Source: Teredinibacter turnerae (GTDB lineage: Bacteria; Pseudomonadota; Gammaproteobacteria; Pseudomonadales; Cellvibrionaceae). From it: a stretch of 64,000 bases of DNA. Within the stretch, counting starts at the first letter, position 1. The number at the start of each line of letters is the position of its first letter. Shown in pieces: positions 36,751 through 44,212 of this stretch. The translations under genes and the position numbers were made by a program. The notes under the pieces are model-generated. The model saw only the letters and a program-made list of their open reading frames with translations. It was not told the DNA's origin and made no database searches. The DNA lies in contig NZ_CP149817.1 in the NCBI RefSeq assembly GCF_037935975.1, forward strand, positions 4,588,001 through 4,652,000, in the 5' to 3' direction.

Positions 36751-37698
36751 TCAAAAATGGGCCTGCGCAAAGGCGATACGTTCAGTAACCGACAACCGGG
36801 CCGGATTGCGCAATGCTTCGACTTCCCGCAAACGGGGCAAAAGGCCAGTACCATTGGCAATTTGGATGGACAACCCTGGCCGCGCATTCAACTCGAGCAA
36901 CGCAGGCCCCAGGGTTTTATCCAGCACCAGGTCAACGCCCAGATAACCCAGCCCTGTCATATCGGCACAATTACAGCCCAACTCCAGCATCTCCTGCCAG
37001 CGTGGTACTTGCAAATCCCGCAGATCCATACCGGTGTCCGGATGGCGCTTGATCGGTGCGTCTTTTTGTACGGCCAGCACCGCGCGACCATCGGCAATAC
37101 TGATGCCCACCCCGACGGCGCCCTGGTGTAAATTGGCTTTGCCGTGAGACGCAGCGCAGGCAAGCCGCATCATCGCCATAACCGGCACGCCCTGGAACAC
37201 AATCAGCCGCAAGTCGGGCACACCTTCGTGAGAATATCCGGTAAGTGATGGGTCACATTCCAGCAGCGCCTCGACCAGCACCTGATCCGGCGCGCCGCCC
37301 AGAGAAAACAGCCCGGCCAGGATATTGGACATATGGCGACGCAAATCTTCGGGGGAAATCACCTGACCGTTACTGCGCAAGTAGCCGCCCTCAGTACCGC
37401 GCCGGATTACCATAATTCCCTTGCCACCGGAGCCTTTTGCGGGCTTAAGGCAAAAACCCGACTGCTCGCGCAAAGCGAGCTCGGTGGTTGCAATCCCGTG
37501 TTGACTCGTCACCACGCCGAGCAGCTCAGGCACGGAAACACCGGCCTCAATCGCCAGCCGCTTGGATGTGAGCTTGTTATCCACGAGAGGATACAGCCGG
37601 CGTTCGTTATAGCGGCCAATATAGCTGATATTGCGCCGGTTCATGCCGAGCACGCCCTTTTTGCGCAGATCCTTAAGTTCACGCAATAAATTCAGCAC
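36751..37698 (-). CDS. Alpha-L-glutamate ligase-like ATP-grasp protein (RimK-related; rlo-type cluster)
   Basis: The 315-residue protein is of the RimK-related ligase-like family that occurs beside an inactive transglutaminase. ATP-grasp features are FCLKPAKGSGGKGIMVI near residues 82-98 for ATP binding, and the metal-binding LGVDLVLDKTLGPALLELNARPGL near 255-280. Family relatives form peptide-like bonds between amino acids and a carboxylate; the acceptor here is unknown. The two upstream genes lie 1 and 3 bases apart, so all three form one operon. Some databases, as I recall, tie this trio to osmotic stress tolerance (rlo genes). Confidence 0.85.
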   Translation of the reverse strand: MLNLLRELKDLRKKGVLGMNRRNISYIGRYNERRLYPLVDNKLTSKRLAIEAGVSVPELLGVVTSQHGIATTELALREQSGFCLKPAKGSGGKGIMVIRRGTEGGYLRSNGQVISPEDLRRHMSNILAGLFSLGGAPDQVLVEALLECDPSLTGYSHEGVPDLRLIVFQGVPVMAMMRLACAASHGKANLHQGAVGVGISIADGRAVLAVQKDAPIKRHPDTGMDLRDLQVPRWQEMLELGCNCADMTGLGYLGVDLVLDKTLGPALLELNARPGLSIQIANGTGLLPRLREVEALRNPARLSVTERIAFAQAHF

Positions 37699-37699
37699 A

Positions 37700-39244
37700 T
37701 TAATCGCCTTTGCCCAACACGCTGAAGCGGCGCAATTCGAGCAGTCGATATCCGGTATAGCCGCCGAGCAACAGCACCAGCGCCATAAACACCAACTGCA
37801 AGCCGATAAAATTAAATGTGAGATGACGAACGATATCGTTGGTCATCAGCAGATACGCAATCAGCGCGACCAGCAAAGAACCACCGCCTTGAACGAACAC
37901 CTCGTGCGGCCCTTCCTCTTCCCACAAAATCGACATGCGCTCGATAGTCCAGCTCAAAATAATCATGGGGAACAGGGTGATTTTCATCCCCTCATTCAAG
38001 CCGAGTTCGTACGCGATAACTGTAAACACGGCAACCATCGCGATGACCGAAATAATGACTGCCGAGATGCGGGCCACCAGCAATAAACTGAGGTGCGACA
38101 AATAACTGCGGATCACCAGCCCAACACCGACAATAAGCAGAAATCCCGCCAAACCGGTTAACAAACTGGTTTGAATAAACGAGAGTGCAATCAGCACCGG
38201 CATAAAAGTACCGGAAGTGCGCAGGCCAACTAACACCCGCATCAGCACCACGACCAGCACACCCACAGGCACCAGCAAAATACCTTTAAACAGGGCTTGC
38301 TCTTCTACGGGCAGGGAATGAATGGAAAATTCCAGCAGCGAAAAGTGATCGCCCTCTTTTTCCAGCCCCTGAGAAACCGGAATTTCCTGGTTGATAATGG
38401 AAAAGCTTACATCAGACTGGCTGCCGCCAATTAATTCCAACACACTGCCAGAGCGGTACTCCCACATCACCTGGTTCGGGCTTAAGCCCACTCGCCCGGA
38501 GCGGGGGTCGAACAGCTGATAGCGTTCGCCCTGAAAAACCTGCAGGTACGTTTGTAACCGCTGACGGCGGCGGCCGTCTTCCAAGGTCAGCACTTTGACT
38601 TCCCGCGCAGGGACCTGCGCGTAATTGAGCAATTGCTTCAACCAGCGACTGCGCGCCTGACGTTGTTCCAAAAAACCGGCGCTCTGTTTTTGTAGATTAA
38701 ATTCCAGAATTAATTCGCGCGCGAGGGTGAAATTATCGGCGGAACGTTCGACGGCACTGTCCAGCATATGCAGCGCTGAAGTGGCGTGGGGGGAGTCGTC
38801 AAACAGATTACTGGGGGCCTCCAGCGGTGGCGCGGTATCGGCTACCGTCAAACTTGGATCGACCAGAAGATCGAGGCGGTAATACAGCGTTTGTGGACCA
38901 TCCGCATTGCGAATAGACCATTCCGCCCGACGTTCACGGCCATTTTCGACAAACGCCAAGCCGTAGCCGGGGCTCGCGGTATATTCGGCGAGGCGTTCAA
39001 ACCGGGTTTGTGTCTGCGGAACGGCCAGCGAAACCTTCACCGGCTCACCTTGGGCTTCAAATTCCACCCGCGCCTCCACCGACCACACTTGGCGTTTTTC
39101 ACCAGGTAACCAGGGCACATCGTGAGTTTTGTGACGCAGCCAGGTCATACTCAACCCAGCAACAAATAACAGCGCAATTAATGCGTAAAACGGAGCTCGA
39201 GATTGTCGCAATGGTCCCTCACGGATCGCTGTAGACAAGCGCAA
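37700..39244 (-). CDS. Inactive transglutaminase fused to seven transmembrane helices (rlo-type cluster)
   Basis: The 514-residue protein has an N-terminal membrane helix (about 18-36), a periplasmic transglutaminase-like region (about 60-310) and a block of seven helices (about 330-505, VGVLVVVLMRVLVGLRTSGTF). The transglutaminase-like part shows no evident Cys-His-Asp triad; only polar residues occupy the expected sites. Proteins of this architecture are known from the 7TM_transglut families and are always near an ATP-grasp ligase and a retropepsin-like protein. It probably senses or handles a peptide in the periplasm, but this is an inference. Confidence 0.87.
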   Translation of the reverse strand: MRLSTAIREGPLRQSRAPFYALIALLFVAGLSMTWLRHKTHDVPWLPGEKRQVWSVEARVEFEAQGEPVKVSLAVPQTQTRFERLAEYTASPGYGLAFVENGRERRAEWSIRNADGPQTLYYRLDLLVDPSLTVADTAPPLEAPSNLFDDSPHATSALHMLDSAVERSADNFTLARELILEFNLQKQSAGFLEQRQARSRWLKQLLNYAQVPAREVKVLTLEDGRRRQRLQTYLQVFQGERYQLFDPRSGRVGLSPNQVMWEYRSGSVLELIGGSQSDVSFSIINQEIPVSQGLEKEGDHFSLLEFSIHSLPVEEQALFKGILLVPVGVLVVVLMRVLVGLRTSGTFMPVLIALSFIQTSLLTGLAGFLLIVGVGLVIRSYLSHLSLLLVARISAVIISVIAMVAVFTVIAYELGLNEGMKITLFPMIILSWTIERMSILWEEEGPHEVFVQGGGSLLVALIAYLLMTNDIVRHLTFNFIGLQLVFMALVLLLGGYTGYRLLELRRFSVLGKGD

Positions 39245-39247
39245 AAA

Positions 39248-39985
39248 TTAATTTTGATCGAGAGTCAGCTCGACTTTGGGTTGAGTAAATTTGCGGGAAA
39301 CATCCACCAGCGCAATATCCTGCAGGAAGTCGCGGCCCAGTGTGACACTATACGTCGGCGCCTCGGATTCCTGTTCCAAAGCGAAATCCACATACTCTGC
39401 CAATGAACCCATACGTACCATTAACGCCACGCGATTACGGCGCGCATTTTTTTTCAATGGTGCTTCCACCGGTTCTGCCTGATCGTGCAACGTAAAACGC
39501 ACCCAACTCTCACCATTGCGCTCAAACTGTTGCACGGTGGCGACCACCAGAGACGCATTGGCCACACCGGTATCGATGCGCGCCTTCAGGTGTGCCGACA
39601 AAATATCCATCCATACCCACTCCACTCGCCCCAGTAACAGCTTAGCGCTGCTATTCGCGCGAACTTTGCGACCGGGTTCTGTCTGCGCCAGTAATTCCGC
39701 CACGGGTTTGACCTCGCCAACCGCCTCCGGTTCGCTGGCTGCAGCGGGAGCGCCCACCTGTAAATCGCGAATTTGTGCTTGAGTTACGCGCAGCTCCGTG
39801 AGCAGGGCCTGCTGGTTGTCCGACAGCAGTGCCAGCGTCTGCGCCTGGTTTTCCAGAGTCGCGGATTGCGCTTCGAGTAGTGCTTGCGTCGGCGAACTGT
39901 CGCTTTCGCGGGTATTAGTGAAGGTACAAGCCTGCAACATAAGCAAACCTGTCAGTGGTAGGCATCTGAAAAAACGCAACATCAT
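39248..39985 (-). CDS. Retropepsin-like aspartic protease lipoprotein (rlo-type cluster)
   Basis: The product (245 residues from ATG 39985) has a lipoprotein signal with lipobox LMLQAC, a coiled-coil-like Ala/Gln/Leu stretch (about 35-75) and a C-terminal retropepsin-type domain of the RimK-associated family. The catalytic-type motif is ARIDTGVANASL near residue 140; family members usually read DTGA. Related proteins were once called ATP-dependent zinc proteases. A longer frame upstream to 40120 lacks a signal and is not favoured. It leads the three-gene operon. It should act in the periplasm near its membrane partner. Confidence 0.85.
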   Translation of the reverse strand: MMLRFFRCLPLTGLLMLQACTFTNTRESDSSPTQALLEAQSATLENQAQTLALLSDNQQALLTELRVTQAQIRDLQVGAPAAASEPEAVGEVKPVAELLAQTEPGRKVRANSSAKLLLGRVEWVWMDILSAHLKARIDTGVANASLVVATVQQFERNGESWVRFTLHDQAEPVEAPLKKNARRNRVALMVRMGSLAEYVDFALEQESEAPTYSVTLGRDFLQDIALVDVSRKFTQPKVELTLDQN

Positions 39986-40120
39986 GATTATCTGGTTATT
40001 TGTCGGCGGCGCGACTTTCCCGTAAGAAGAGAAGGCGGTCATAATAACAAGCTTTGACGCCTTTGCGACCCCACCGGGTTTGCATTCACAGTTAACATAA
40101 AACCCATAGGAGAAAACCAA

Positions 40121-40777
40121 GTGTCCCTACAAGGTATTATTTTTGATCACGATGGAACCCTGGTCGACAGTGAAGGCGTGCATTTTTCCATCTGGCAGGA
40201 AATTCTCGCAGGTATGTCGGTCGGTTTCACCAAGGAGGCGTACCTGTTGCACTACTGTGGCGTACCCACCCGTAAAAACGCCGAAGATTTGGTGGCGCAG
40301 CACAACTTACCCATAACAGCAGACGAGCTTTACCGCACCAAACAGCAGCGGCTCGAGCAACGCCTCGCTGCGACCCCGTTTCCCGCCATGCCCGGCGCGC
40401 GCGATGCTATGGAGCAATGCCGGCAGGCAGGGCTGAAAGTGGGTATTGCCACCGGTGCCAACCGGTTTGAACTGGACACCTCCATCGCGGCGCATAATTT
40501 TGGCGATTTTGTGCAAGCTGCCACCACTCGCGATGATGTCACCCGCAGCAAGCCCGCGCCAGATACCTACCAGCGCACACTCGAACAACTCCAATTACCA
40601 GCGACGGAAGCAATCGCGGTGGAAGATAGTACGACGGGCATCGCCGCCGCCAAAGCCGCTGGCATGCGCTGCATTGCCGTCGCTTATGAATTCGCCAAGG
40701 GACAGGATCTCTCTGCAGCCGACTACCATGTGGATGATCTCAGTGCTGCCGCCGCGCTCGCAATATCGCTCCAATAA
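40121..40777 (+). CDS. HAD-superfamily phosphatase (beta-phosphoglucomutase/phosphoglycolate phosphatase-like)
   Basis: The 218-residue protein has HAD motif I FDHDGTLVDSE (Asp near 8 and 10), a helical cap, motif II in GIATGAN, motif III Lys in RSKPAPDTY and motif IV VEDSTTGIAAA. The second-residue His in FDHDG is a modest variant of FDxDG. It likely dephosphorylates a sugar phosphate or related metabolite in the cytosol. GTG at 40121 is the start, supported by AGGAG 8 bases before. It diverges from the rlo-like operon, so the 135 bases between starts hold both promoters. Confidence 0.9.
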   Translation: MSLQGIIFDHDGTLVDSEGVHFSIWQEILAGMSVGFTKEAYLLHYCGVPTRKNAEDLVAQHNLPITADELYRTKQQRLEQRLAATPFPAMPGARDAMEQCRQAGLKVGIATGANRFELDTSIAAHNFGDFVQAATTRDDVTRSKPAPDTYQRTLEQLQLPATEAIAVEDSTTGIAAAKAAGMRCIAVAYEFAKGQDLSAADYHVDDLSAAAALAISLQ

Positions 40778-40880
40778 CACACGATCCCGCAAAAACTTTT
40801 TAAGCGCGGCTAACACAAGTTCAGGATGCATTCAGGCTAACACCATTAATCTGGCAATAACTCAACAGAGGAGTCAGATC

Positions 40881-41426
40881 ATGAAAGCACTTTCTGGAAC
40901 TATTCTTAGCCTCAGCCTGTTAATCGCCCCGCTGACCTGGGCGGCCAAACCGCACAGCGTCGATTACGCTAAGGTAACCCGCGTTACCCCCATCTACAAA
41001 GTGGTGGAGCACCGTCGTCCGGTGCAGAACTGCTGGAACGAGCGCGTGCGAGAGACTTCACCCCGCCGCGGCTACCAGGCTTCTGCAGATACCCGTGCGG
41101 TTGGCACCCTGGTCGGCGGTATTGTTGGTGGCAGCATTGGCCACGCAGTTGGACGAGGCGATGACAATAAACGCATCGGCACCGTGGTAGGTGCGGTGAT
41201 GGGGGCCGCTATCGGCAACGAGCTGGCGCACACCGCACACGCGCAGCAAGTGCGCTACCGCAACGTCGAGCGATGCGAAGTACAACAACAGGTTAAGAAG
41301 CGGCGCGTTATTGACGGCTACGATGTCACTTACCGCTATCATGGCCAGCAATATCACACCCGTACCCGCAACCATCCCGGCAAGCGTATTAAAGTTGCAC
41401 TAACTGTGCGACCGCTGGAGCACTGA
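40881..41426 (+). CDS. Glycine-zipper 2TM domain outer-membrane-type protein
   Basis: The 181-residue product has a signal peptide (cleavage near LTWA-AK) and a glycine-zipper segment (about 75-120, TLVGGIVGGSIGHAVGRG and VVGAVMGAAIGNELA) as in SlyB/Rickettsia 17-kDa-type proteins. The C-terminal half is basic and Tyr-rich (CEVQQQVKKRRVIDGYDVTYRYHGQ). Two cysteines flank the zipper. It may help outer-membrane stability, as family members do, but has no lipobox. AGAGGAG lies 8 bases before ATG 40881. It is separate from the upstream HAD gene by about 100 bases. Confidence 0.85.
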   Translation: MKALSGTILSLSLLIAPLTWAAKPHSVDYAKVTRVTPIYKVVEHRRPVQNCWNERVRETSPRRGYQASADTRAVGTLVGGIVGGSIGHAVGRGDDNKRIGTVVGAVMGAAIGNELAHTAHAQQVRYRNVERCEVQQQVKKRRVIDGYDVTYRYHGQQYHTRTRNHPGKRIKVALTVRPLEH

Positions 41427-41454
41427 CTGCGAAGACAGGGAGGTTTCGGGTAGA

Positions 41455-41748
41455 ATGATCCTCCCTCAAATCCACACTGCGGACGCGCCGATGAAATACT
41501 TACTTGCCTGCCTGCTGCTTGCCTTACCTGTTAATTCTGCCCTAGCTACACCCGTGCACACCGTGGTGGCACCGTTGCAACTGGCTCAGGGCGGGGGCGA
41601 ACTCAGCAAAAGTGAAGCGGCAGCCGTTGCCCAGCGCAAACACGGCGGCAAGGTGCTGAATGTCAGTCGCTCCGGCAGTGTCTACCGCGTAAAACTGCTA
41701 CTGGATTCGGGCCGGGTAAAAATCGTTACGGTTCCGGCCAGCCGCTAA
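41455..41748 (+). CDS. PepSY-domain small secreted protein
   Basis: The 97-residue frame encodes a signal peptide (KYLLACLLLALPVNSALA) and a PepSY-like domain (ELSKSEAAAVAQRKHGGKVLNVSRSGSVYRVKLLLDSGRVKIVTV). GGGAGG lies 11 bases before ATG 41455; an internal ATG at 41491 gives a cleaner signal peptide but has no ribosome site, so the start is open. PepSY proteins next to PhoP/PhoQ-like pairs are common and may modulate the sensor or a periplasmic protease. It lies 16 bases upstream of the response regulator. Confidence 0.85.
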   Translation: MILPQIHTADAPMKYLLACLLLALPVNSALATPVHTVVAPLQLAQGGGELSKSEAAAVAQRKHGGKVLNVSRSGSVYRVKLLLDSGRVKIVTVPASR

Positions 41749-41764
41749 ATGAGGGTGTAACGCC

Positions 41765-42442
41765 ATGAAAATGTTGATCGTCGAAGACGAAGCCGCCATT
41801 CGCCAACAATTAACCGATTATTTCAGCAGCCAGAATTTCGTCATCGACGCCGTGGCCGACGGCGAAGAAGGCGCCTGGCAAGCCGAGGAATACGACTACG
41901 ATTTCGCGGTGATAGACCTTGGCCTGCCAAAACTGGACGGCATGGAAATAATCCGTCGTCTGCGGGCAGCGGGTAAAAAGTACCCGGTACTGATTCTCAC
42001 CGCTCGCGGCCACTGGCAGGATAAAGTCGAAGGGTTGGAAGCTGGTGCCGACGACTATCTGGTCAAGCCGTTTCACAACGAAGAGCTGCGCGCCCGCGCC
42101 AATGCCCTGATTCGCCGCGCCGCGGGCAGCGCCACACCGCAACTGCAGTTTGGGCCTATTGCTATCGACACCGCGCAAAAACGGGTGCTGGTATCCAACG
42201 TTGCGATAGAGCTCACCAGTTACGAGTACAACACACTGGAATACCTGGCACTGCACGCTGGCAAACCGGTATCGAAAACCGAGCTGACGGAGCACCTTTA
42301 CCATCAGGATTTTGAGCGCGACAGCAATGTGATAGAGGTATTTATTGGCCGGCTGCGCAAAAAGCTCGACCCCGATAATCAACTCAAACCCATTAGCACG
42401 ATACGGGGCCAGGGATACCGGTTTACCGTCGAAGCCAGCTAA
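41765..42442 (+). CDS. OmpR/PhoP-family response regulator
   Basis: The 225-residue regulator has a receiver domain with the acidic pair in VEDEAA, acceptor Asp near residue 51 in FAVIDLGLPKLDG and Lys near 101 in LVKPF. A winged-helix DNA-binding domain follows (about 125-222, LTSYEYNTLEYLALHAGKPVSK, VEVFIGRLRKKL, IRGQGYRF). It resembles PhoP and QseB. It pairs with the sensor kinase whose GTG start begins one base after its TAA stop. Targets may include membrane or cation stress genes; not shown by the sequence. Confidence 0.95.
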   Translation: MKMLIVEDEAAIRQQLTDYFSSQNFVIDAVADGEEGAWQAEEYDYDFAVIDLGLPKLDGMEIIRRLRAAGKKYPVLILTARGHWQDKVEGLEAGADDYLVKPFHNEELRARANALIRRAAGSATPQLQFGPIAIDTAQKRVLVSNVAIELTSYEYNTLEYLALHAGKPVSKTELTEHLYHQDFERDSNVIEVFIGRLRKKLDPDNQLKPISTIRGQGYRFTVEAS

Positions 42443-42443
42443 G

Positions 42444-43790
42444 GTGCGGTTATCTTTAGCGGCGCGCCTCGCCGTATCATCACTGCTGGTTTTGCCCGTG
42501 ATTCTCGGCTTCTCGGCCTACGCGCTGGATCGCGCCTTCACCAACAGCCTGCGCAAAGCGGAACTGGAAGCACTGCGCGCGCAACTCTATTCCCTGCTGG
42601 GCGCTGCCGAACCGAGCGAACAAAACCGCGCACTGCAATTGCCGGAGGTTCTGGCAGAACCCCGCTTTAACCGCCCGCTGTCCGGCTTGTACGGCCGGGT
42701 TCTCAATGCAGAATCACAGGTTCTCTGGCAAAGCGAATCCACCCCGCCCTCGCCGCCGCTGGGGAACCCGGTACCAGCCCAACAGGCGGGGACAGAACAG
42801 TTTGACGAAGTTGAAGTGAATGGCGTGCCTTATTTTGTGCTGCGTTTTGATAGTCTGTGGGAAATCGCCAGCACCGATACGCTCTTCAGGTTCGAAATAT
42901 TTCACAGTCAGGATAACCTGCGTGCAGAGTTAGCCAGTTATCGCCACCTTTTGTGGCAATGGCTGGGCGGACTGGCGCTACTGTTTGTTCTCGCTCAGTT
43001 ACTGATCACCCGCTGGGGTTTAGAGCCCCTGCGCCACCTGGCCCAGGAGTTAAAAAAATTTCAGCAGGGTGGTCAAAAACAACTCGCTGGGCAGTACCCA
43101 CCGGAAATTGCTCCCGTCATCACCAACTTAAACTCGCTGCTGGAAGCCGAACAGGCGCAACGCAAACGCTATAAAAATACCCTCGCCGATCTCGCCCACA
43201 GCCTGAAAACACCGCTGGCGATTATTCGTGCCGACCTCGAGCAGCACAGTGATCCGCTCGAAACGATTGATGAACAGTTGACCCGCATGGCCAATATCAT
43301 CCAACACCAACTGCAACGCGCGACCCTGACCACCACAACATCCCTGCGCGAAAAAACCCTGTTAGCGCCTATTTTCGAGCGTCTCACAGGCGCCTTGAGC
43401 AAGGTGTACCGGGAAAAGGCGTTTGCGATTGAACTCCAGGTAGATAAAGCGCTCTATTTTCCGGGCGATGAATCAGACGCTCTGGAGGTCTTTGGCAACC
43501 TGCTGGAAAATGCGTTCAAGTATGGTGAGCGCCTTGTGGTGGTGGAAGCCTCCACGCAAAAGCAGGTGCTGGTAATTGATATTTCTGATGACGGCCCCGG
43601 TGTTCCGGTCGATATGAAGCAAACAATCTTGGCGCGTGGTGCCCGCGCGGATAGCAGTATCCAAGGGCAAGGCATAGGCCTGGCCGTAACCACCGATATT
43701 TTAAGCAGTTACAGCGGCCAATTGGATGTGACCGACGCTGTCCACCCTCGCGCGCAAGGCGCGCGATTTCGAGTGACCATTCCCCTATGA
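42444..43790 (+). CDS. PhoQ-like sensor histidine kinase
   Basis: The product (448 residues) starts with GTG at 42444, directly after the regulator stop, with AAGG overlap as ribosome site. It has a first membrane helix (about 13-33), a periplasmic sensor (about 34-165), a second helix near 170-190, a HAMP-like region, the phosphoacceptor His in DLAHSLKTPLAIIRAD, an N box in EVFGNLLENAFKYGE and G boxes DDGPGVP and IQGQGIGLAV. This follows PhoQ: HSLKTPL rather than HELRTPL is a PhoQ-type H box. The signal is unknown. Confidence 0.93.
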   Translation: MRLSLAARLAVSSLLVLPVILGFSAYALDRAFTNSLRKAELEALRAQLYSLLGAAEPSEQNRALQLPEVLAEPRFNRPLSGLYGRVLNAESQVLWQSESTPPSPPLGNPVPAQQAGTEQFDEVEVNGVPYFVLRFDSLWEIASTDTLFRFEIFHSQDNLRAELASYRHLLWQWLGGLALLFVLAQLLITRWGLEPLRHLAQELKKFQQGGQKQLAGQYPPEIAPVITNLNSLLEAEQAQRKRYKNTLADLAHSLKTPLAIIRADLEQHSDPLETIDEQLTRMANIIQHQLQRATLTTTTSLREKTLLAPIFERLTGALSKVYREKAFAIELQVDKALYFPGDESDALEVFGNLLENAFKYGERLVVVEASTQKQVLVIDISDDGPGVPVDMKQTILARGARADSSIQGQGIGLAVTTDILSSYSGQLDVTDAVHPRAQGARFRVTIPL

Positions 43791-44212
43791 ACCACCCTTT
43801 ACACAATGGCGCGTACGCACTCTTCTACACCACACCCTGGCAATGGCTGCGCATCGGGCAGCTGGCTGCCGCGCTGATGATTTTTGCTTACTACGCGCTT
43901 AAGCCTCCCGGCACACCGGGCAACGGCCCGCTCAGCGACGAGGTTTTGCATTTTAGTGGTAACGTGTTGCTCGCACTGTCATGTTGGGTGGCATTTTTTG
44001 GCCGTTGGAATCTGCGCTACCTGGTAGTGGCTGCGTTCATCTATTCCATGGCGATTGAAATTGCCCAGGGGCTGACACCAGCACGTACCCCTGATATGGC
44101 GGACGCGCTGATGAATACCGCAGGCCTCTGTGCGGGGACAGCGATTGCATTTTTACTGCAGCGCTGGCTGCGGCACATTAAACGGCTTAAAGAGCAGGAG
44201 CAGGCGAGGTAG
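43787..44212 (+). CDS. VanZ-family membrane protein
   Basis: The 141-residue protein has three to four membrane helices and the VanZ-like motifs DEVLHFSGNVLLAL, YSMAIEIAQGLTPARTPDMADALMNTAG and a C-terminal basic tail (RWLRHIKRLKEQEQAR). VanZ proteins are found in glycopeptide clusters and as general envelope proteins; a resistance role is not implied here. Its ATG overlaps the kinase stop by 4 bases (ATGA), placing it as the fourth gene of the PepSY-regulator-kinase operon. Its 3' end overlaps the convergent RND gene by 60 bases. Confidence 0.85.
   Translation: MNHPLHNGAYALFYTTPWQWLRIGQLAAALMIFAYYALKPPGTPGNGPLSDEVLHFSGNVLLALSCWVAFFGRWNLRYLVVAAFIYSMAIEIAQGLTPARTPDMADALMNTAGLCAGTAIAFLLQRWLRHIKRLKEQEQAR

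Noticed and set aside
41455-44212. Glycopeptide resistance cluster suggested by VanZ and, further away, a VanY-like peptidase
   Set aside because: vanHAX genes are absent, the VanY-like gene is 12 kb away, and VanZ and M15 proteins are common in organisms without this resistance.
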